From contig VWZX01004666.1 of NCBI GenBank assembly GCA_013399015.1, forward strand, positions 5,052,979 through 5,116,978: a stretch of 64,000 bases of DNA, in the 5' to 3' direction. Below the pieces are notes generated by a model that was given only the letters and a program-made list of their open reading frames with translations, was not told the DNA's origin and searched no databases. Source of the DNA: Galbula dea (lineage: Eukaryota > Chordata > Aves > Piciformes > Galbulidae). The position numbers and the translations under genes were made by a program. Shown in pieces: positions 35,531 to 48,029 of the stretch (its first letter is position 1; each line of letters opens with the position of its first letter).

Positions 35531-36810
35531 TCTCGTGCTGCCTGCCCACCCCCCCCTTTCTTTCCAATTCCAGGAGGTGGCACTGAGGAACAACATGGTC
35601 AGAAACACACATACAGGGCTCCCTCCTCCTGCAGCCATGGCTGCCACCACCATGACCACCACCTCCTCTTCCACCTTTCCAACAAGAAAAGTCTCAAGAG
35701 AGAGCGCAAGTGTGTTGTGAATCCACCCAAAAAGTTTGCAAGTCAGGACACTCCACCCACAGGGAAGGGTGAAATTTCAGATTGAATGGCAGTAGGGAAA
35801 AAATGAATTCAGAAGACTCCTTTGCAAACATGAACCTGTCTCGGTGGAACGCTTCCTTCCGACTCCGTATTTTCACAACCAAATAGGACATCACTCAAGT
35901 CCAGATTAACACGTTGCCTCTGCCGCTGACAGATAAGGTGTTCTCAGTATCCTGCAATACACTGTACATTTTAAAAAATAAAGGTCTGTGCTGCTACCAA
36001 TGGCAGTATGACTGAGGCTTTGGGGATGCCACTGTGCAGATGGGCAGGTTTTATCAGGCAGTTCAGCTCGGCAGTGCCAGGGGACTGCACAGAGGGGAAA
36101 GCAACCTCAGCTGATCCCCAGGAACATATCCTTGGCCCTAAGGCAGGGGCTGGGCAGCCTGCCCTCATGGAAGCAGGGAGGACAGGCTAGTGATTCGCAT
36201 CCTGCAAAGGTACAATGCACAGGACATTGTCACAGGGCTTGCAGTGGAAAAAACCCTAGGTCTGGCCTTCCTTTCTCAGCACTGGAAGTAGGGTATAAAA
36301 ACACCCCTCTGCTCTTCAAATATTCCTCTCCTTCCCAAGCTTCCTGCTCCAATCAGGGCTACTGCTTTGACTCCAGGGACTTGGGGGGGTCATCGTCTCA
36401 AGACTGCTCTCCCCACTTGCTTCCCTTCTGCTGAGCAACCCTTATGGGGCTGTGTCTAGAAGGAAAATGCCTCAGGCCTGCAGCTGTACTGGCATCACAG
36501 TTGCTGCCCTAGTGCAAGCTCTCATCACCCAAAGCCTTGCTTTGGCCCACAGTGGCACCCACGTCAAGCCATCTGCCTGCATGCAGGATGTAGAAAGCCC
36601 TGCTGACCCCTCATAGCACCAAGAATACTGTCCAGCACAGGAAACAAGCCCAGGGATCAGCACTGGGACTTGTGGAGAACAAGCGTGCTGTGCTCCCTTG
36701 GATGGGCACGCCTGAAGGGAGAGCAGGGCAACATCCCCAAGCACTTGTCAGGGCATCTGCGTCGGAGACCTGAGTGCTCCCTGTTCTGCCCCCCCAACCT
36801 TCCTTCTCAC

Positions 36811-37094
36811 CGAGTTGGGGGTCAGTGGTGCTCCTACTACATCAATGATCTGGTCCTTGGCATCTCCCTTGCCCTCCTCAATGCCAAGCCCTGCCTGGCC
36901 ATCTGAATGGGTGCCTTCCACACTGAGGGGGCCAATACTACTAGCTTTGGCCAGGGCCTCATAGCGGTGCCGTAACATCTGCAGCTCATATTCGCAGTTG
37001 GCAAAAGCTTGCTTCAGCTCATACAGCAGTACTAGGTCACTCCGCAGCTCGTTGAACATCTGCACAATCTCCTCTGTGGGCATAGGGTTGAGAT
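36811..37094 (-). CDS. DMAP1: DMAP1 coding exon, last one recognised (C-terminal helical region)
   Basis: DMAP1 (DNMT1-associated protein 1; yeast Swc4/Eaf2 relative) is a subunit of the TIP60/NuA4 acetyltransferase and SRCAP remodelling complexes. On the - strand the acceptor TTCTCCCTAG precedes AT, which completes a split Asp codon, then LNPMPTEEIVQMFNELRSD, a helical stretch with YELKQA and YELQMLRHR, a variable Gly/Ser/Glu linker, and IIDVVGAPLTPNS. The exon ends in TCG followed by the donor GTGAGA, phase 0. Length is 284 bases. The linker (residues about 393-430) differs strongly from the human one as I recall it. If the donor is not used, the frame continues for 20 codons (VRRKVGGAEQG...) to a stop at 36748-36750. 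The expected final basic exon was not found. Confidence 0.96.
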
Positions 37095-38973
37095 CTAGGG
37101 AGAAAAAAGGGGCTCCGTCAAACACCCAGACCTGCAACCCTACAACACAAGATCCCTAGAAAGATCCTGGCTGCCCATTCATTCCCACAAAGATACACCT
37201 ATCATATGCTTCACACTCCTATCACATGGATCATTATCAGCTGGCATCCCTAGGGACTGGGGACCTGAATTTCCGTTCCTTTGGCTGTCCTTTGGCTCTG
37301 GACAAGGACAAAGGGTGAATCTTCAAAGTCCAGGACTGAGCAAGTGAAAGATGATGGAAGAAGTAGATCAGACCAGATGACTGAACCCATCAGGTCATAC
37401 TAAGGTAGCTCAGTCTTGGAAACAAGTCCTCATACAATGCTGCAGAGGACAGAAGAGCTTCTGCTGTTCCCTACACCTTCACCGATAAAGGGTGGACAGG
37501 CTGAGCTCCTTTGCCTCTTTTGTTGCTCCTCCCAGGGTAGGACTGAGGCAGAGAATTACTCTGCTGCTGTGTTTACAGACATGTTTTAATGCAGATCTAA
37601 ACTGCTTGTAGCAGAGGCTGGCAGATCACTGCCCCACACCATGCATTCTGCTGCAGCCCACCACACAGGCACACAGAGCCAGGAAGAGCTGTGTGTTCTG
37701 GAGCAGGATGAAGCTCTGTGTGTCTGGCCTGATACAGAGCAGCTCCCCCATGTCTACAGGCTGCCCACATGACCCCTTCCTGCTAGCACTGTGATCATCC
37801 ACACAAAGCCCATGTGTGTTTCTGTACTGTAATACACAACAGAGCTGGAGCACCAGGAAGCCCTAGATAAGTGAGTTGTGTAAGGCAGGAATGGGAAGTC
37901 AGAAACTCTTCCTTACCCTCATGGAAAGTGAGCTCTAAGAAGTACTCATATCCTTCCCCATGGCTTCTCTAGCAAGCAAAGACTGTAACTCCCTTAGTTT
38001 TAAAGCAGAAAGGGTAAATCACCCTTGTTGAGCTGCTTCCAACAGCCACAGGAGGCCTTCAGAAGTGCACACCATCTCTGAGAAAACACATCAAGCCATA
38101 AGCCAGTTGGCCCAAAAAACTAAACAGGAGTTAACCAAAGTCAGTGCTAGGAGCAGGCTCAGTAATCTATTGTAAATCACCAACAAGGCAGCCTTTTATT
38201 TTTTTTCTAATTCTTTTTTTCTATTTTAAAAAAATTCCCCCCAGCCACAATGGGGGAGAGGGGGAAGGGAGCATCAGATGTCTAATCAAGGGGCACTGCA
38301 TGCTGGGACCTGTAGTACCTGCAAACTGTACCCACTGCACGGAGGGCAGTGGATAGCCATGGGCTGCACTTCTTCCCCTCTAGCTATGAGTGGGTATTGT
38401 ACATGTTAAGTGAACGTGTCTTTCTGCTGCTAAGACACTGGAGTTAAAGAGTGAGGGATGTGTGTTTACTCGCCTTTCAGCAGTGATGCTCCAGATTTTC
38501 ACGCAGCATGCAACCGATAAAGGGGGGATGAACAGTCCCAGAAGCATTTTGGACTTGCCACTGTGAGCAGTAAATTAAGAGGAAACGAAGCTTGAAAGCA
38601 AGACAGGGCAGCCCTGAACAATGTGTGTGCCGTGGTCACTAACAAACTTAGAAGTACCTCTCCTGGCAAGGCTGAGATTTGCCTTCCTAATACTGTGCTG
38701 GCTCTCTTCATGGTTAAAAAGGCCCAAACAAGAGAGAAACAAAGGCTCTTTTAGAACATTTTTCTACTGGGAGGAAAAAGAAAAAACCCCATGCATCTTG
38801 TTCTGGCTTTTACCCTCTCTCTTTTTTTTTAAAATACATAAAATATTTTAAAAACCATTCACATACTGTTATTCAAGAAACTGGCTGTATTACTAGGGGA
38901 AAAAATAGCCCATCTCGAGAACAAAGGCTAGCTCTGTGTGTCTCTTTCTCTCTTGCGTGCCCCCTTTACTCAC
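37095..38973 (-). other. DMAP1: DMAP1 intron (1.9 kb)
   Basis: Bounded by donor GTGAG at 38973-38969 and acceptor ending TAG at 37097-37095 on the - strand. T/A-rich tracts occur near 38194-38240 and 38820-38850. No repeat family or additional exon was recognised. Confidence 0.85.
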
Positions 38974-39046
38974 CTACTCCGAGTTCCATCAGCATCTGCT
39001 CCAGGGCTTTAATCTTCTTCTGTCCCACCGAGCTTGGCAGTTTCAT
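38974..39046 (-). CDS. DMAP1: DMAP1 coding exon (MKLPSSVGQKKIKALEQ segment)
   Basis: A 73-base exon on the - strand: acceptor TTTGTGTTCCAG, then MKLPSSVGQKKIKALEQM, MELGV and the first base of a split Asp codon, then donor GTGAG. It encodes the short Lys-rich helix that follows the segment ending LRSQR in this protein family. Phase 1 at its end matches the 2-base start of the next exon exactly, which supports both boundaries. Approximate residues are 327-351, assuming 35 residues upstream of the first exon seen. Confidence 0.95.
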
Positions 39047-39229
39047 CTGGAACACAAAGGTAACAGAGCCACACAGCTCAGAGATAGCCCTCACTCACAG
39101 CTGCCTAGTTCAAAAGGCAAGAGAGCTTTTCTTTTTATAGTGCAGGGGGAACAAAAAGAGAAAGGGAGAGAAAGGAAAATCAAGTGGTAAGAGAGGGAGA
39201 CAGGGGCTGAAAGTTTTCAGACTAGGTCC

Positions 39230-39530
39230 GAGGGCAGGTATTGAAAAGCCCGGTCGTGAAGGCTTTCATTTTCTCTCTCGTGTGTGTGCAAGACACGCTG
39301 CTTTACAGTTTCCATGTGTCACTGAATTAACAACAAAAGTTCTTCTTGGCTTCAAACCCTCTCCCGCGGTGCCCAGCGCATCAAAGGGCTCATTTACACA
39401 GCGGCTAATGTGCAATGCTGCCCTACTTTATTCGCTTTAGCCAGCCTGATTAGACTCATGTGCTAACAGACTTACTTCTCCTTTTACCTGCTGAGACCCA
39501 GACCTGTGGGATTCATTTAAAGAGCAGGCT
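39230..39530. promoter_or_regulatory. Candidate element just 5' of a DMAP1 exon
   Basis: AAAGCCCGGTCGTGAAGGC, CTGAATTAACAACAAAAG, CTCCCGCGGTGCCCAGCGCA and CACAGCGGCTAATGTGC. CpGs are kept in sequence that is otherwise CpG-poor, within 500 bases of the 38974-39046 exon. Confidence 0.35.
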
Positions 39531-41739
39531 TTATAACAAAGGGGAGAGACAGAGAGAGCACAGTTACTTGACTGGCGGAAGTGTGAACACACATTTACAT
39601 CGGAGCTAAGGGGCTAGGTGAGAGAGGAAGCATCAGATGTGAGCTATGAAAGGGAATCGGAGCTGGCCAGGAGAGGAAGAATGCATACACTTAGCAGGGT
39701 CCTTCCTCTGCATTCATTTGGGCTCTAGCAGGAGTGCTAGCTGCTCAGACCAGGCATTTATTAGATTACAAGCAGCACAAACGCTGCTGGCACAATTTGG
39801 CAGGGAGAGCAGGTTCCCGAACCCTGTGGATATATCCAAGAACAAATTAAATCACTTTCCTTCCTCAGCAATGCTAGGAAACAGACCAGGAAAGAAATTA
39901 TTCTCAACAGTGCAGTGTCAAACACCTTAATGCACACAGTTGTAGCCTATCCCTCCATATCCAGCCCTGGGAAGGTGAGCTCGCACCTCCACCTGGGATA
40001 ACCATCACCAGCCCAAGTTGCCCAGCAGGCCACTGAACAGCAAAAAAGTGAGAGCACTCCACAGCTATCCTGCACAATACTGACTGATCAGTGGCCCCAA
40101 CCTTGGCCAAATCAACCATGAACCTGCAACACTGGTCTGAGAATGACCTGAAGGAAGATCCATTCTTTACTCTCCCTTAAAACCAGCCTCTGAGGTGAGC
40201 TCATCATCATCTTACTTCCCATAAGGCAAAGGCTGAAGTTCCCCAAAACAGCCAGCCCAATGACATTCTCCCATATTAGACCCATTTTACCCAGTGTTCA
40301 CTGCCCCAACACAAAAGTGACAAGAGACACCATCTAGAACTTCCTAATGCCTTTGAAAGCAGAAGCACTGCACACACACCCAAATGGTGAAAGCACTAAC
40401 CTTAAATCAGCTATGGCTGAAGATTTCCCAACAGCTGCTCCACAACCACAGTGCAGGATCTGCTGGGAAAACTTGCCTTCTCCACAACATCATTTCAGCC
40501 AAGAAACCAGAGCACAGACACCACAGAACACCCCAGGAGAACCAGCCTTTCACAGTATATACACCTAGTCCTCTTGCTAGATAACACCACCACATGACTG
40601 CATCAAAGACTCAAGAGGACTATCAGAGGAGGATTTCCAAGAAACCAGCCTGATCCATAGGATCCAAAAGGAGACTAGGGGAAAAAGAAAACCCATGCAA
40701 ACTGCCAGCATAGGTAAGGACTAGAGGACACCTTGGCTTGGAGCTGAGGTTTGCGCATAGCAGTGAATTTCATACTTCAGAAACTGAAACTTTACAGCTG
40801 ACCACAAAATGATTGTTTTAGCAGAAGAAAGGCTGCCAAAAGGTACCAGGTATTTGGGTTTCGGTCTAGTTTTTGGTCCAGAGTCTTAACTTGTGCAGAA
40901 TCTCACTAAAACAGTTTTTCCCATGAGCTCTGCTGCACGGACTACCTGCACAAGCTGTGCTGAAAAGCAGAACAGGGTAGAGCCCCAAGACAAGGCAACC
41001 CAGAGCACTGGGACAGGAGATGGTTTTGTTTATCTGGTGGGTCCCATGCTACACCTGACAGCAGGATGCCAGGGAAGCATAGCTTTGCAGGAGACAGAAT
41101 GTTTAGCCTCAAACATAGTTAAGACATCCCTGAGAGCAAGAGGCCTTGGTCCAAAGAACTGCTCTGCCCCACAAGCAATCACACAGAATACCTCAGATGT
41201 ATGTACCCATCTCTGCCTCATCTGGTGGATGTATGGGCTGACCTAGTCAGACTGTGCTACCCTTAACTTGCAGGACACACTGTTAACAAAGCCAAACATC
41301 TCCTCATACTGAGGGGCTCTGGACACACAACACTTCTGTGATTATCACAGCCCTAATAGTTTATCTTCAGCCCAGCCCCTAATACTGATACCATGGTCTT
41401 TCTAGCTAAAGGCATAATTTCCTTCTCAGCTGGTAAAAGCATGCTGGACTTCAAGCCAGCTTCAGGAACAAAGGACAAGAAATAGGAAAAGTTCATGCTT
41501 GGCTGGGCCAGCCAAGACCTCCTGATCTTGGTTTGTTGCTTGGAGGAAGAGCACAAGCTTTTCTCCTGGAGGCTTCCACTATCTTGCAGAACTACTGGCA
41601 ACACAAATTAATAACCTGGCAAATCCTTCAGCTGTGGTGCTGTGTATGTTCTGCTCATGTCCTACAGAAGTCTGGTCAATGAATACCAAGCCAAGGTCTT
41701 CACTAACACCCCTGAAGGTTAGAGGATGGAGCAGGGAGA

Positions 41740-42130
41740 GCCAGGACAAATTAATTTTACTTCAGAGAAAGGAATGCTAGAGATGCTCAGGAGTGGGGCT
41801 GTGAGTTTAGTTTAAACCCACATCAATTAAGCTGCCTTTTAATTCAGGCAGGAGGATCTGGCTTGCAAACAGGAAGGCTTCATTGGTTTCTCAAAGCAAG
41901 AGTATATTTTAATTTTACCATCATTAAGAAAATGTTATGATTTATGTGGCTGCTGTCAGACTAATATCTTTAGAATTTAGCTGGCTAAGCCAATTCATCT
42001 CTAAGACTGATGAAGGCCGATTGCTCTCTATGCAAAATGTATTAAAACTAAATGAGCAGTCTATTACTCAAATGCTGCTGATAATCTGTTAGCCAGGGTC
42101 CGTTAGCTGGGCTGGAGCTAGCAGGAGAGA
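41740..42130. promoter_or_regulatory. Candidate conserved element in the large DMAP1 intron
   Basis: ACATCAATTAAGCTGCC, TTTTAATTTTACCATCATTA, AGACTAATATCTTTAGAATT, AGGCCGATTGCTCTCTATGC and ATTAAAACTAAATGAGCAG. About 390 bases of motif-dense AT-rich DNA. Confidence 0.4.
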
Positions 42131-42519
42131 AGTCTTCATGCCCTGTACAGCTCTGATAAGCACAAGCTTACTTTGGCAAGCCCTTCTTTGTTTTGGTCTT
42201 TTAAGTAGATGTCCAGAGAGATGCACCAGAGTGCTGGAAGTGGTGTGTCACCTACCCTCATTCCCAAGGAACGAGGCAGCCCACACGAACCACAGGTTCC
42301 AGCCAATGGCTTGAGATGTGTGTGCTGGGATATGTGGTTTCTGCAGGCCATATCTCCACATAATAAAAACACCACTGAGAGCAATCTTACTGCTTACAAC
42401 ACAGCTCCTGGGATGTTCTTGGTGTTGTCATGGATCGAGTCCACCACAGGGGCTTAGGAAAATTATGTCCCTTGAAAAACTCCAGTGAGCCACCGCAGCT
42501 TCTGAGGTGAATGGCATTT

Positions 42520-42860
42520 GCCCTTTACTTTCCTTCTGTATACTAGACTATTATTGTTATTTATTAGCTTTAAAGTCCCCACATAAGAATAATACCTGGG
42601 AAACAGATTGCTCCCGTCAGAAAACTGATTAGCCAGGATTTTTGAGGTTACTATATTTCGGATGCTCTTCTCCTTTGACAGCCTCTCCCTGCAGCCCTCT
42701 TTGCAACACCAGCCTGTGCTTATAATTACACCAACATCGCTTTTGATTTAAGGACTGTAATCTTTTGTCCTTGCTATAAACAACCTGCATTAAACACATG
42801 AACTGTGTGTACCAAGAGAAAAATAAATAAAGAGCTACAGGAAATTGTGGCAATCGACAC
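42520..42860. promoter_or_regulatory. Candidate conserved element in the large DMAP1 intron
   Basis: GACTATTATTGTTATTTATT followed by AGC, CTCCCGTCAGAAAACTGATT, CTATATTTCGGATGC and AATTACACCAACATCGC. Confidence 0.3.
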
Positions 42861-43139
42861 CACGAAGCCACAAAACCTGAGCTTACCTATGCAGAGAGGA
42901 GCCTTGCCTGATCCTAGGATGCAGAGCCTCTGCTGGCACGCACTGGGCCCAAGAGGCACAGAGTACACCAGTACTGACTTGGTCTGCTCTCCCTGAAGGA
43001 GGAGGGCATTGCTCAGGGCTAAGCACCTCCAAGAGATGAACAGAGCATCCACCACACTTTCACAGCAGGGGATAAGAGGCTGGCAGGTGGTCCTCAGCAG
43101 TTAAATTTCTACAGAGGGTCTCACCACAGAGTACCCTTG

Positions 43140-43420
43140 AGGTTTTGAATGATACAGGATTTTTATTTAATGTTCGAGACATTCTGCCAACAAAAACTTG
43201 ATAATTCACACTAATGACTAGAAGACCTACTGCAAATTAATTGCTAATTGGCAAAATTCATTAAATGAACAAACATGATGAGAAATAACTGAAGATAGAG
43301 TTTCCCCAAACAGACTTGGTTCATTTATTTGAGTGCCATTCAGTTTTCATGATTTATGCTAATACCTTTAAGCATAGATGTAAATGAATTTGAGTATATT
43401 TTAGAGGAGTAATGAAGTCT
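43140..43420. promoter_or_regulatory. Candidate conserved element in the large DMAP1 intron
   Basis: TTTAATGTTCGAGACATTC, GATAATTCACACTAATGAC, CAAATTAATTGCTAATTGGC followed by AAAATTCATTAAATG. The last 50 bases hold four ATTA/TAAT sites within a short span. Confidence 0.4.
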
Positions 43421-44229
43421 AAGTCACAGCAGAGCTTGCAACACAGTCCTGTTATGTCTTACAGCATCACCACCTGGTGAGTAGAGACTGTCATGGGGAT
43501 CTGCACTACGAATAGAAGAGGTCTGCAGGGTCTACAGACAGATTCAGCAAGGTCTCATGTGTGATTATGTCTATGTGGTCATCTTAAATGTCCTGCTCCC
43601 AATTTATTGCATTATTCATAAATGCTCCATTTCTGGTGCTCACAACTGTTCGGTCTATCATCAAAATACAAGGTTTTTAAAATTAATCAATGGTTATTTG
43701 GATATTTCACATGTACTCTCCCTGATGCTGGCACTTAATTCCAATTTGAGACACCCTTTTCCTTAAGGAAAACCTTCCCCAACCCTAAACAATATGATTG
43801 TCCTAGAACCGTTAAACCTAAAATCTCCACACATCTGACCTGCGTCTGTACAGCTATAAACTGTGGTTTTATCCACCAGCACCAGTGTCGCTCAGCATTA
43901 TAATACAGCTCCCTGACATTGAAAACCACCTTCTTCATGGATTTCAGCAGCAAGAAAACTTTCTCATTAGATACTTTCATGTGTATCTTTTGAGCACTGA
44001 ATTGCTTAGTGGATTTCTGGGAATGAGTACTAAAGTTTCAGAGGAATAATGTTTTTTGCATTTTCTGTCTTAAAATGGGGAAAGAAGGTCAATCTTTCCC
44101 CAGCTGCATGGCTCTACTCTGCAGGAATCGAAAGCCTCCACTCCCAAACACAGTTTTAAGACTGAAGGAAGGAAAGAACCATACTAAGTACTGTAGCCTT
44201 AGAGCTCTGGAGTTGTCGTTTTGTTTTGG

Positions 44230-44264
44230 TTTTTTTTTTTTAAAAAAAAAAAAGAAAAAAAAAA
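44230..44264. repeat. T12A12 palindrome followed by A10
   Basis: Exactly 12 T (44230-44241) followed by exactly 12 A (44242-44253), then G and 10 A. The first 24 bases are a perfect inverted repeat. It lies in the large DMAP1 intron. Confidence 0.9.
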
Positions 44265-45889
44265 GAGAAGCTCAGTTTCAGATACAAAGGTTCACATCTA
44301 TAGCAATGCGAAGTCCTTAACTGCTCAGAACTAAAGTGCTACAATGGAAGGTGGGTGTGCAATTGCAATGGATATATGCAAAAGCCAGAAAAGTTTGAAA
44401 TTGAAGCAAAGAATACCTGTGCAATGAACATACATGCTTCACCCTGCCCCAATGTACAGCCATGGTCCTCACATCTTACATCTGTGCCTGCTGACCTGCC
44501 AGACTAAAGGACAGATTAGAACAGAGACTCATACTGCTATGCCATCTCTGTTGTGCTATGTAGCACATTAAACACAGTGACCGCTCCGATACGGCACATG
44601 ACCATCAACTTGATCCATCAAGGATGCTAAATAAACCAACCTTTTAAGAAGAAAACATTTCTATACTAACTTATGTAAATAGTTATTTCAGGGGTTTTTT
44701 TGGATGGAATTTAGACATACCTCACAAATTCCTAAATCAATTGTGCAAAAATATAAATTCAGTACTTGAATCCTCCTAGTAAATTAAACCAGTTTTACTT
44801 GTTAGAGGAATATACCAAGTGAAAGCATTATCAAGTGTGAGCAAGGCCAACAGATCCTGGAGAAACAAAGCACACCCAAGCATATGGCAAAGGAGCAGCT
44901 CACTGATCCTCTAAAACATTAATGCCTCATTATGCATCTATAGTATCAGCGCAAGGGGTAAAGCTAAGAGATTCTTCCTAAAGAAACCAAAGGACACTAC
45001 AGTATTTTGCTTTAGAAGTTGTGCAGATCCTACTCCTGCCTCTCACTACAGGCATGGAAACCAAGATGAGACCTGTAAAGGTGGCTACAGAAAATGGAAA
45101 TGGCTGCAGCCTCTGAGCTACATCTGACTGAAGTCAATAGCACAGAAGAGTGTGCTGTGAACACAGGGGGTGCCCTAAGATAATCCACAGGAGGGGGAAC
45201 TGAGGACAGCTTCACATAGCACATTATGTTCCAGATCTGACACAAATTCAAGAAAGTGCAGCAAAACATGCATCTAGTCTTGAATTGATATTGTTTCTCT
45301 CTTAAATAATTTAACTGAAGCTACATTTACACAAATACAAAAAAACCCCACAGTGACTAATTACACTCTGATCATTATATTGGTTATGCTAATGAAAGAA
45401 GTAATATATATGGTGCTCTGCACAAGTTACAATCAGATTACCTGATGAATCACAACCAAGACTGCATCGTATAGGTACACAAAGGTAGTAAAAGCTTTTG
45501 AAATAGGTCTAGGACTGGCAGACAAAGGTCCCCAAGGCCTCATACTGCACAGACACTGTTTGGTACCTGGCAATTCAACAGAAACAGCAAACAAGTGTCC
45601 TTTCCAGAACTACAAAAGACCCCACTACTGTACCCAGAGTACTCTTTTTATACCCAACAGTCTACTAAGGCTTTAGTCCAGATGTTCTTCCACACCAAAG
45701 AGCTCCACAGAAAAGGTGACAGATGCATTTTCTCTCAGCCATTTAACATTAACTGCCTTTCAGTTTAGCTAAGAATAAGAATGGAGGAAGTGTTGGATTC
45801 ACCTTCTTCAGTTCATTCAACATTTTGTACCCTTCGCTGTTCTCTTTAAAAATAAATACTCCAATATTTTTATCTTATTTCATTCTCTA

Positions 45890-46400
45890 CAGGCAGGAGT
45901 TTGATTAGGAAATGCACCAGCACTCTCTTGGCCCTAATTAAAGGGCATGTAATACAACAAATAGATGGCAATGCCACAACATGAATTTGATCCAGCCTGC
46001 ACGATTTGTTCATAACTTTTATTCACAGAAATGAGACCACTACTTTCCTTCCATACCTCTGTCAGGCTCCCCATGGAAATTACTCTCATCCACTCCCTTG
46101 TAGAGTGCAAAACATACAACTTTGCTGAAGAAAAACTGCTTGCAGAAGCAACAAGCACATCTCAGCTGCTAACTAATCCATGGGATGGTCAGATGTGGAG
46201 ACATAAACTTTCCTACCTAATAACGGTGTGCTGATCTCCATCAGACTGATGCCAAGATGCCTTGGAGTACAATCAATACAAAACAAATAAATTATTAATT
46301 GCTCCAACTAATTACATTTATCAAATCCAAATAAAAATAACTGATATTTTATGGAACTGCTTCCAAAGCTGAACCTCTGAAGGGACAGTATTGATCACAG
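45890..46400. promoter_or_regulatory. Candidate elements in the large DMAP1 intron
   Basis: GGCCCTAATTAAAGGGC (a near-perfect inverted repeat, at about 45931) and, further on, CAAATAAATTATTAATTGCT followed by CCAACTAATTACATTT near 46285. Confidence 0.3.
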
Positions 46401-48029
46401 GAGGGCAGACAGATGTTTCACATGTTCACAGCCAATGAAGTCTGGGTTTGCATTAGTGACAGGGAAAGAACAGAGCCAACAGCCTCCAATGAAAAGTAAA
46501 CAGACAGCGTGCTTGGCCATTTAATTGTGGGTCAGATCAAACATGAAGAATAAACATGTCTAAACACATACATACAACCCCATCTTCCTTTAAAAATATC
46601 ATTCACCTTGGAGCTGTAGTATGCACTCAATCCCCCCTCCAAGAAAAAAAAAAACACACCAAAAACTCATACATACATTCCCCCTAAAACCACAGTAAAT
46701 TCTTACTCATTAATCACTGCTAAGAAAATGCTCAGCAGGCTAGTAAATATTTAAAAGCTGGTGACTGTGAATATTTGAATCAATGGGTACTAAAGCTGTA
46801 CTTAGTAATGTTCCTTCCTCTACTTCTTTTTTAATTGGTTCTACTGGCAAATTGTCTACAAGATCCCAGTTAGCAGATGGAGTTAGGCTGCTGGCTGGAA
46901 ATCATTTCTGAGTGTCCTGGTTTGGGAGGTAGCCAGCTTTGAATGACTAAGCTGGAGCATCCCTCAGTCCTTTCTGCAGACTGAGATCTCTAAAAACTCC
47001 TTTTCATCCTGGAGTTTTGTTTTGCTTCCAGATGAGACACTCAATGGATTCTCTTCCAGTTCTTTTGTTTACAAACCCACAACAGAGAAAGGACTCAGAC
47101 TTAACACCTCACCATGCAGGAGTGGGGACTAACATCCACCTTTTTCCATCCACCACCTAAAAGCACTGCTGCAGCAATCCAACAGCATTAGTGAAATCAT
47201 AACTTAAAATTTGCAGAGAAGACAGAGACAATGAGCAACTTGAAAGACACTGGAGAGATGCTAAATATGCCGAAGTCAAGTGCTCTGAACACAAAGACAA
47301 AGGTCAAACTTAAAAGAAAGCTGAACATGACATGGTACAGAAACCCTGTCGTGGATTCAAAACAAACTCAGCTCTGACCTACAGAAGCAACACGATGCCT
47401 AGATCGCAAATGTCTGGTTACTATTGGTTTGTCTGTGTCCTGAAAAAGATTCAAGTTCAACAGCTCCCATTTTTCTTTCCTTCAGGCAGACCCTCAGCAA
47501 AGCTTTCCTTCCTCATGGCTCCCTTCTTTCCCTTTAGTCTCTTCCTCTCCTTTCTCTTTACAAATTCCCTTCCCATCTCTCATTTCCTCTGGCTCCTTGG
47601 CTGTCTGCCCTGCCAGCTGAGCAGACATGGTGTAACAGGAAGTTTTCCGGAAGTAACACTTAGGATTAATAATACATTTCTGGAGTTATTTTCATAACAC
47701 TGTTTTACTAACAGCAAAGGCCTAAAATTCCTTTTCAAGAAACTCATGAAAGGCTTACCCCCTTCCAAAACATCTGCTACTGCCTCCTGTTCTCAATGGC
47801 ACCAAGGCAATACACTGCCTTAAACTAAGAGGAAGCTTTTCATAATGCCCAGCTTCCTACTACCTTAGAGAAACTTGCAGTCTGTGCTGTCAGGAGGCAG
47901 AAGGGAAATCCCATGCAGAGCAAGGGCACAGGGGCTGTGGCCTTCTTTGCCTGTGGCCACAGTCCCATGGAGAACAATGGCAGACTAAAACCATTGTGAG
48001 AGAAGACAGCTTGTCTGCTGAAGGAGAAA

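Larger units (their letters stand above)
32545..36810 (-). other. DMAP1: Probable DMAP1 last intron plus 3' UTR; terminal exon not located
   Basis: About 4.3 kb lies downstream of the last recognised DMAP1 exon. The known family C-terminus has a short basic, Ser-rich tail after the PLTPNS motif. I read the - strand here for a splice acceptor followed by a Lys/Arg-Ser-rich frame and did not find one. The stretch holds an AT dinucleotide repeat (33531-33589), an octamer ATTTGCAT at 33042-33049 and an AT-rich candidate element at about 35330-35530. No other gene was recognised. A short - strand frame at about 35920-35790, preceded by CTTATCTGTCAG, starts with Arg/Gln residues but does not match the expected tail. 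Confidence 0.5.

Noticed and set aside
35684..35720. + strand frame reading RKVSRESASVL, like the missing DMAP1 C-terminal tail
   Set aside because: It is on the wrong strand, has a poor acceptor, and lacks the Ser run and Lys-rich end. A local misassembly inversion is possible but nothing else supports it.
46915..47060. TGTCCTGGTTT start resembling an avian retroviral LTR
   Set aside because: Only about eleven bases agree and the sequence then departs completely; no matching end, target duplication or internal region.
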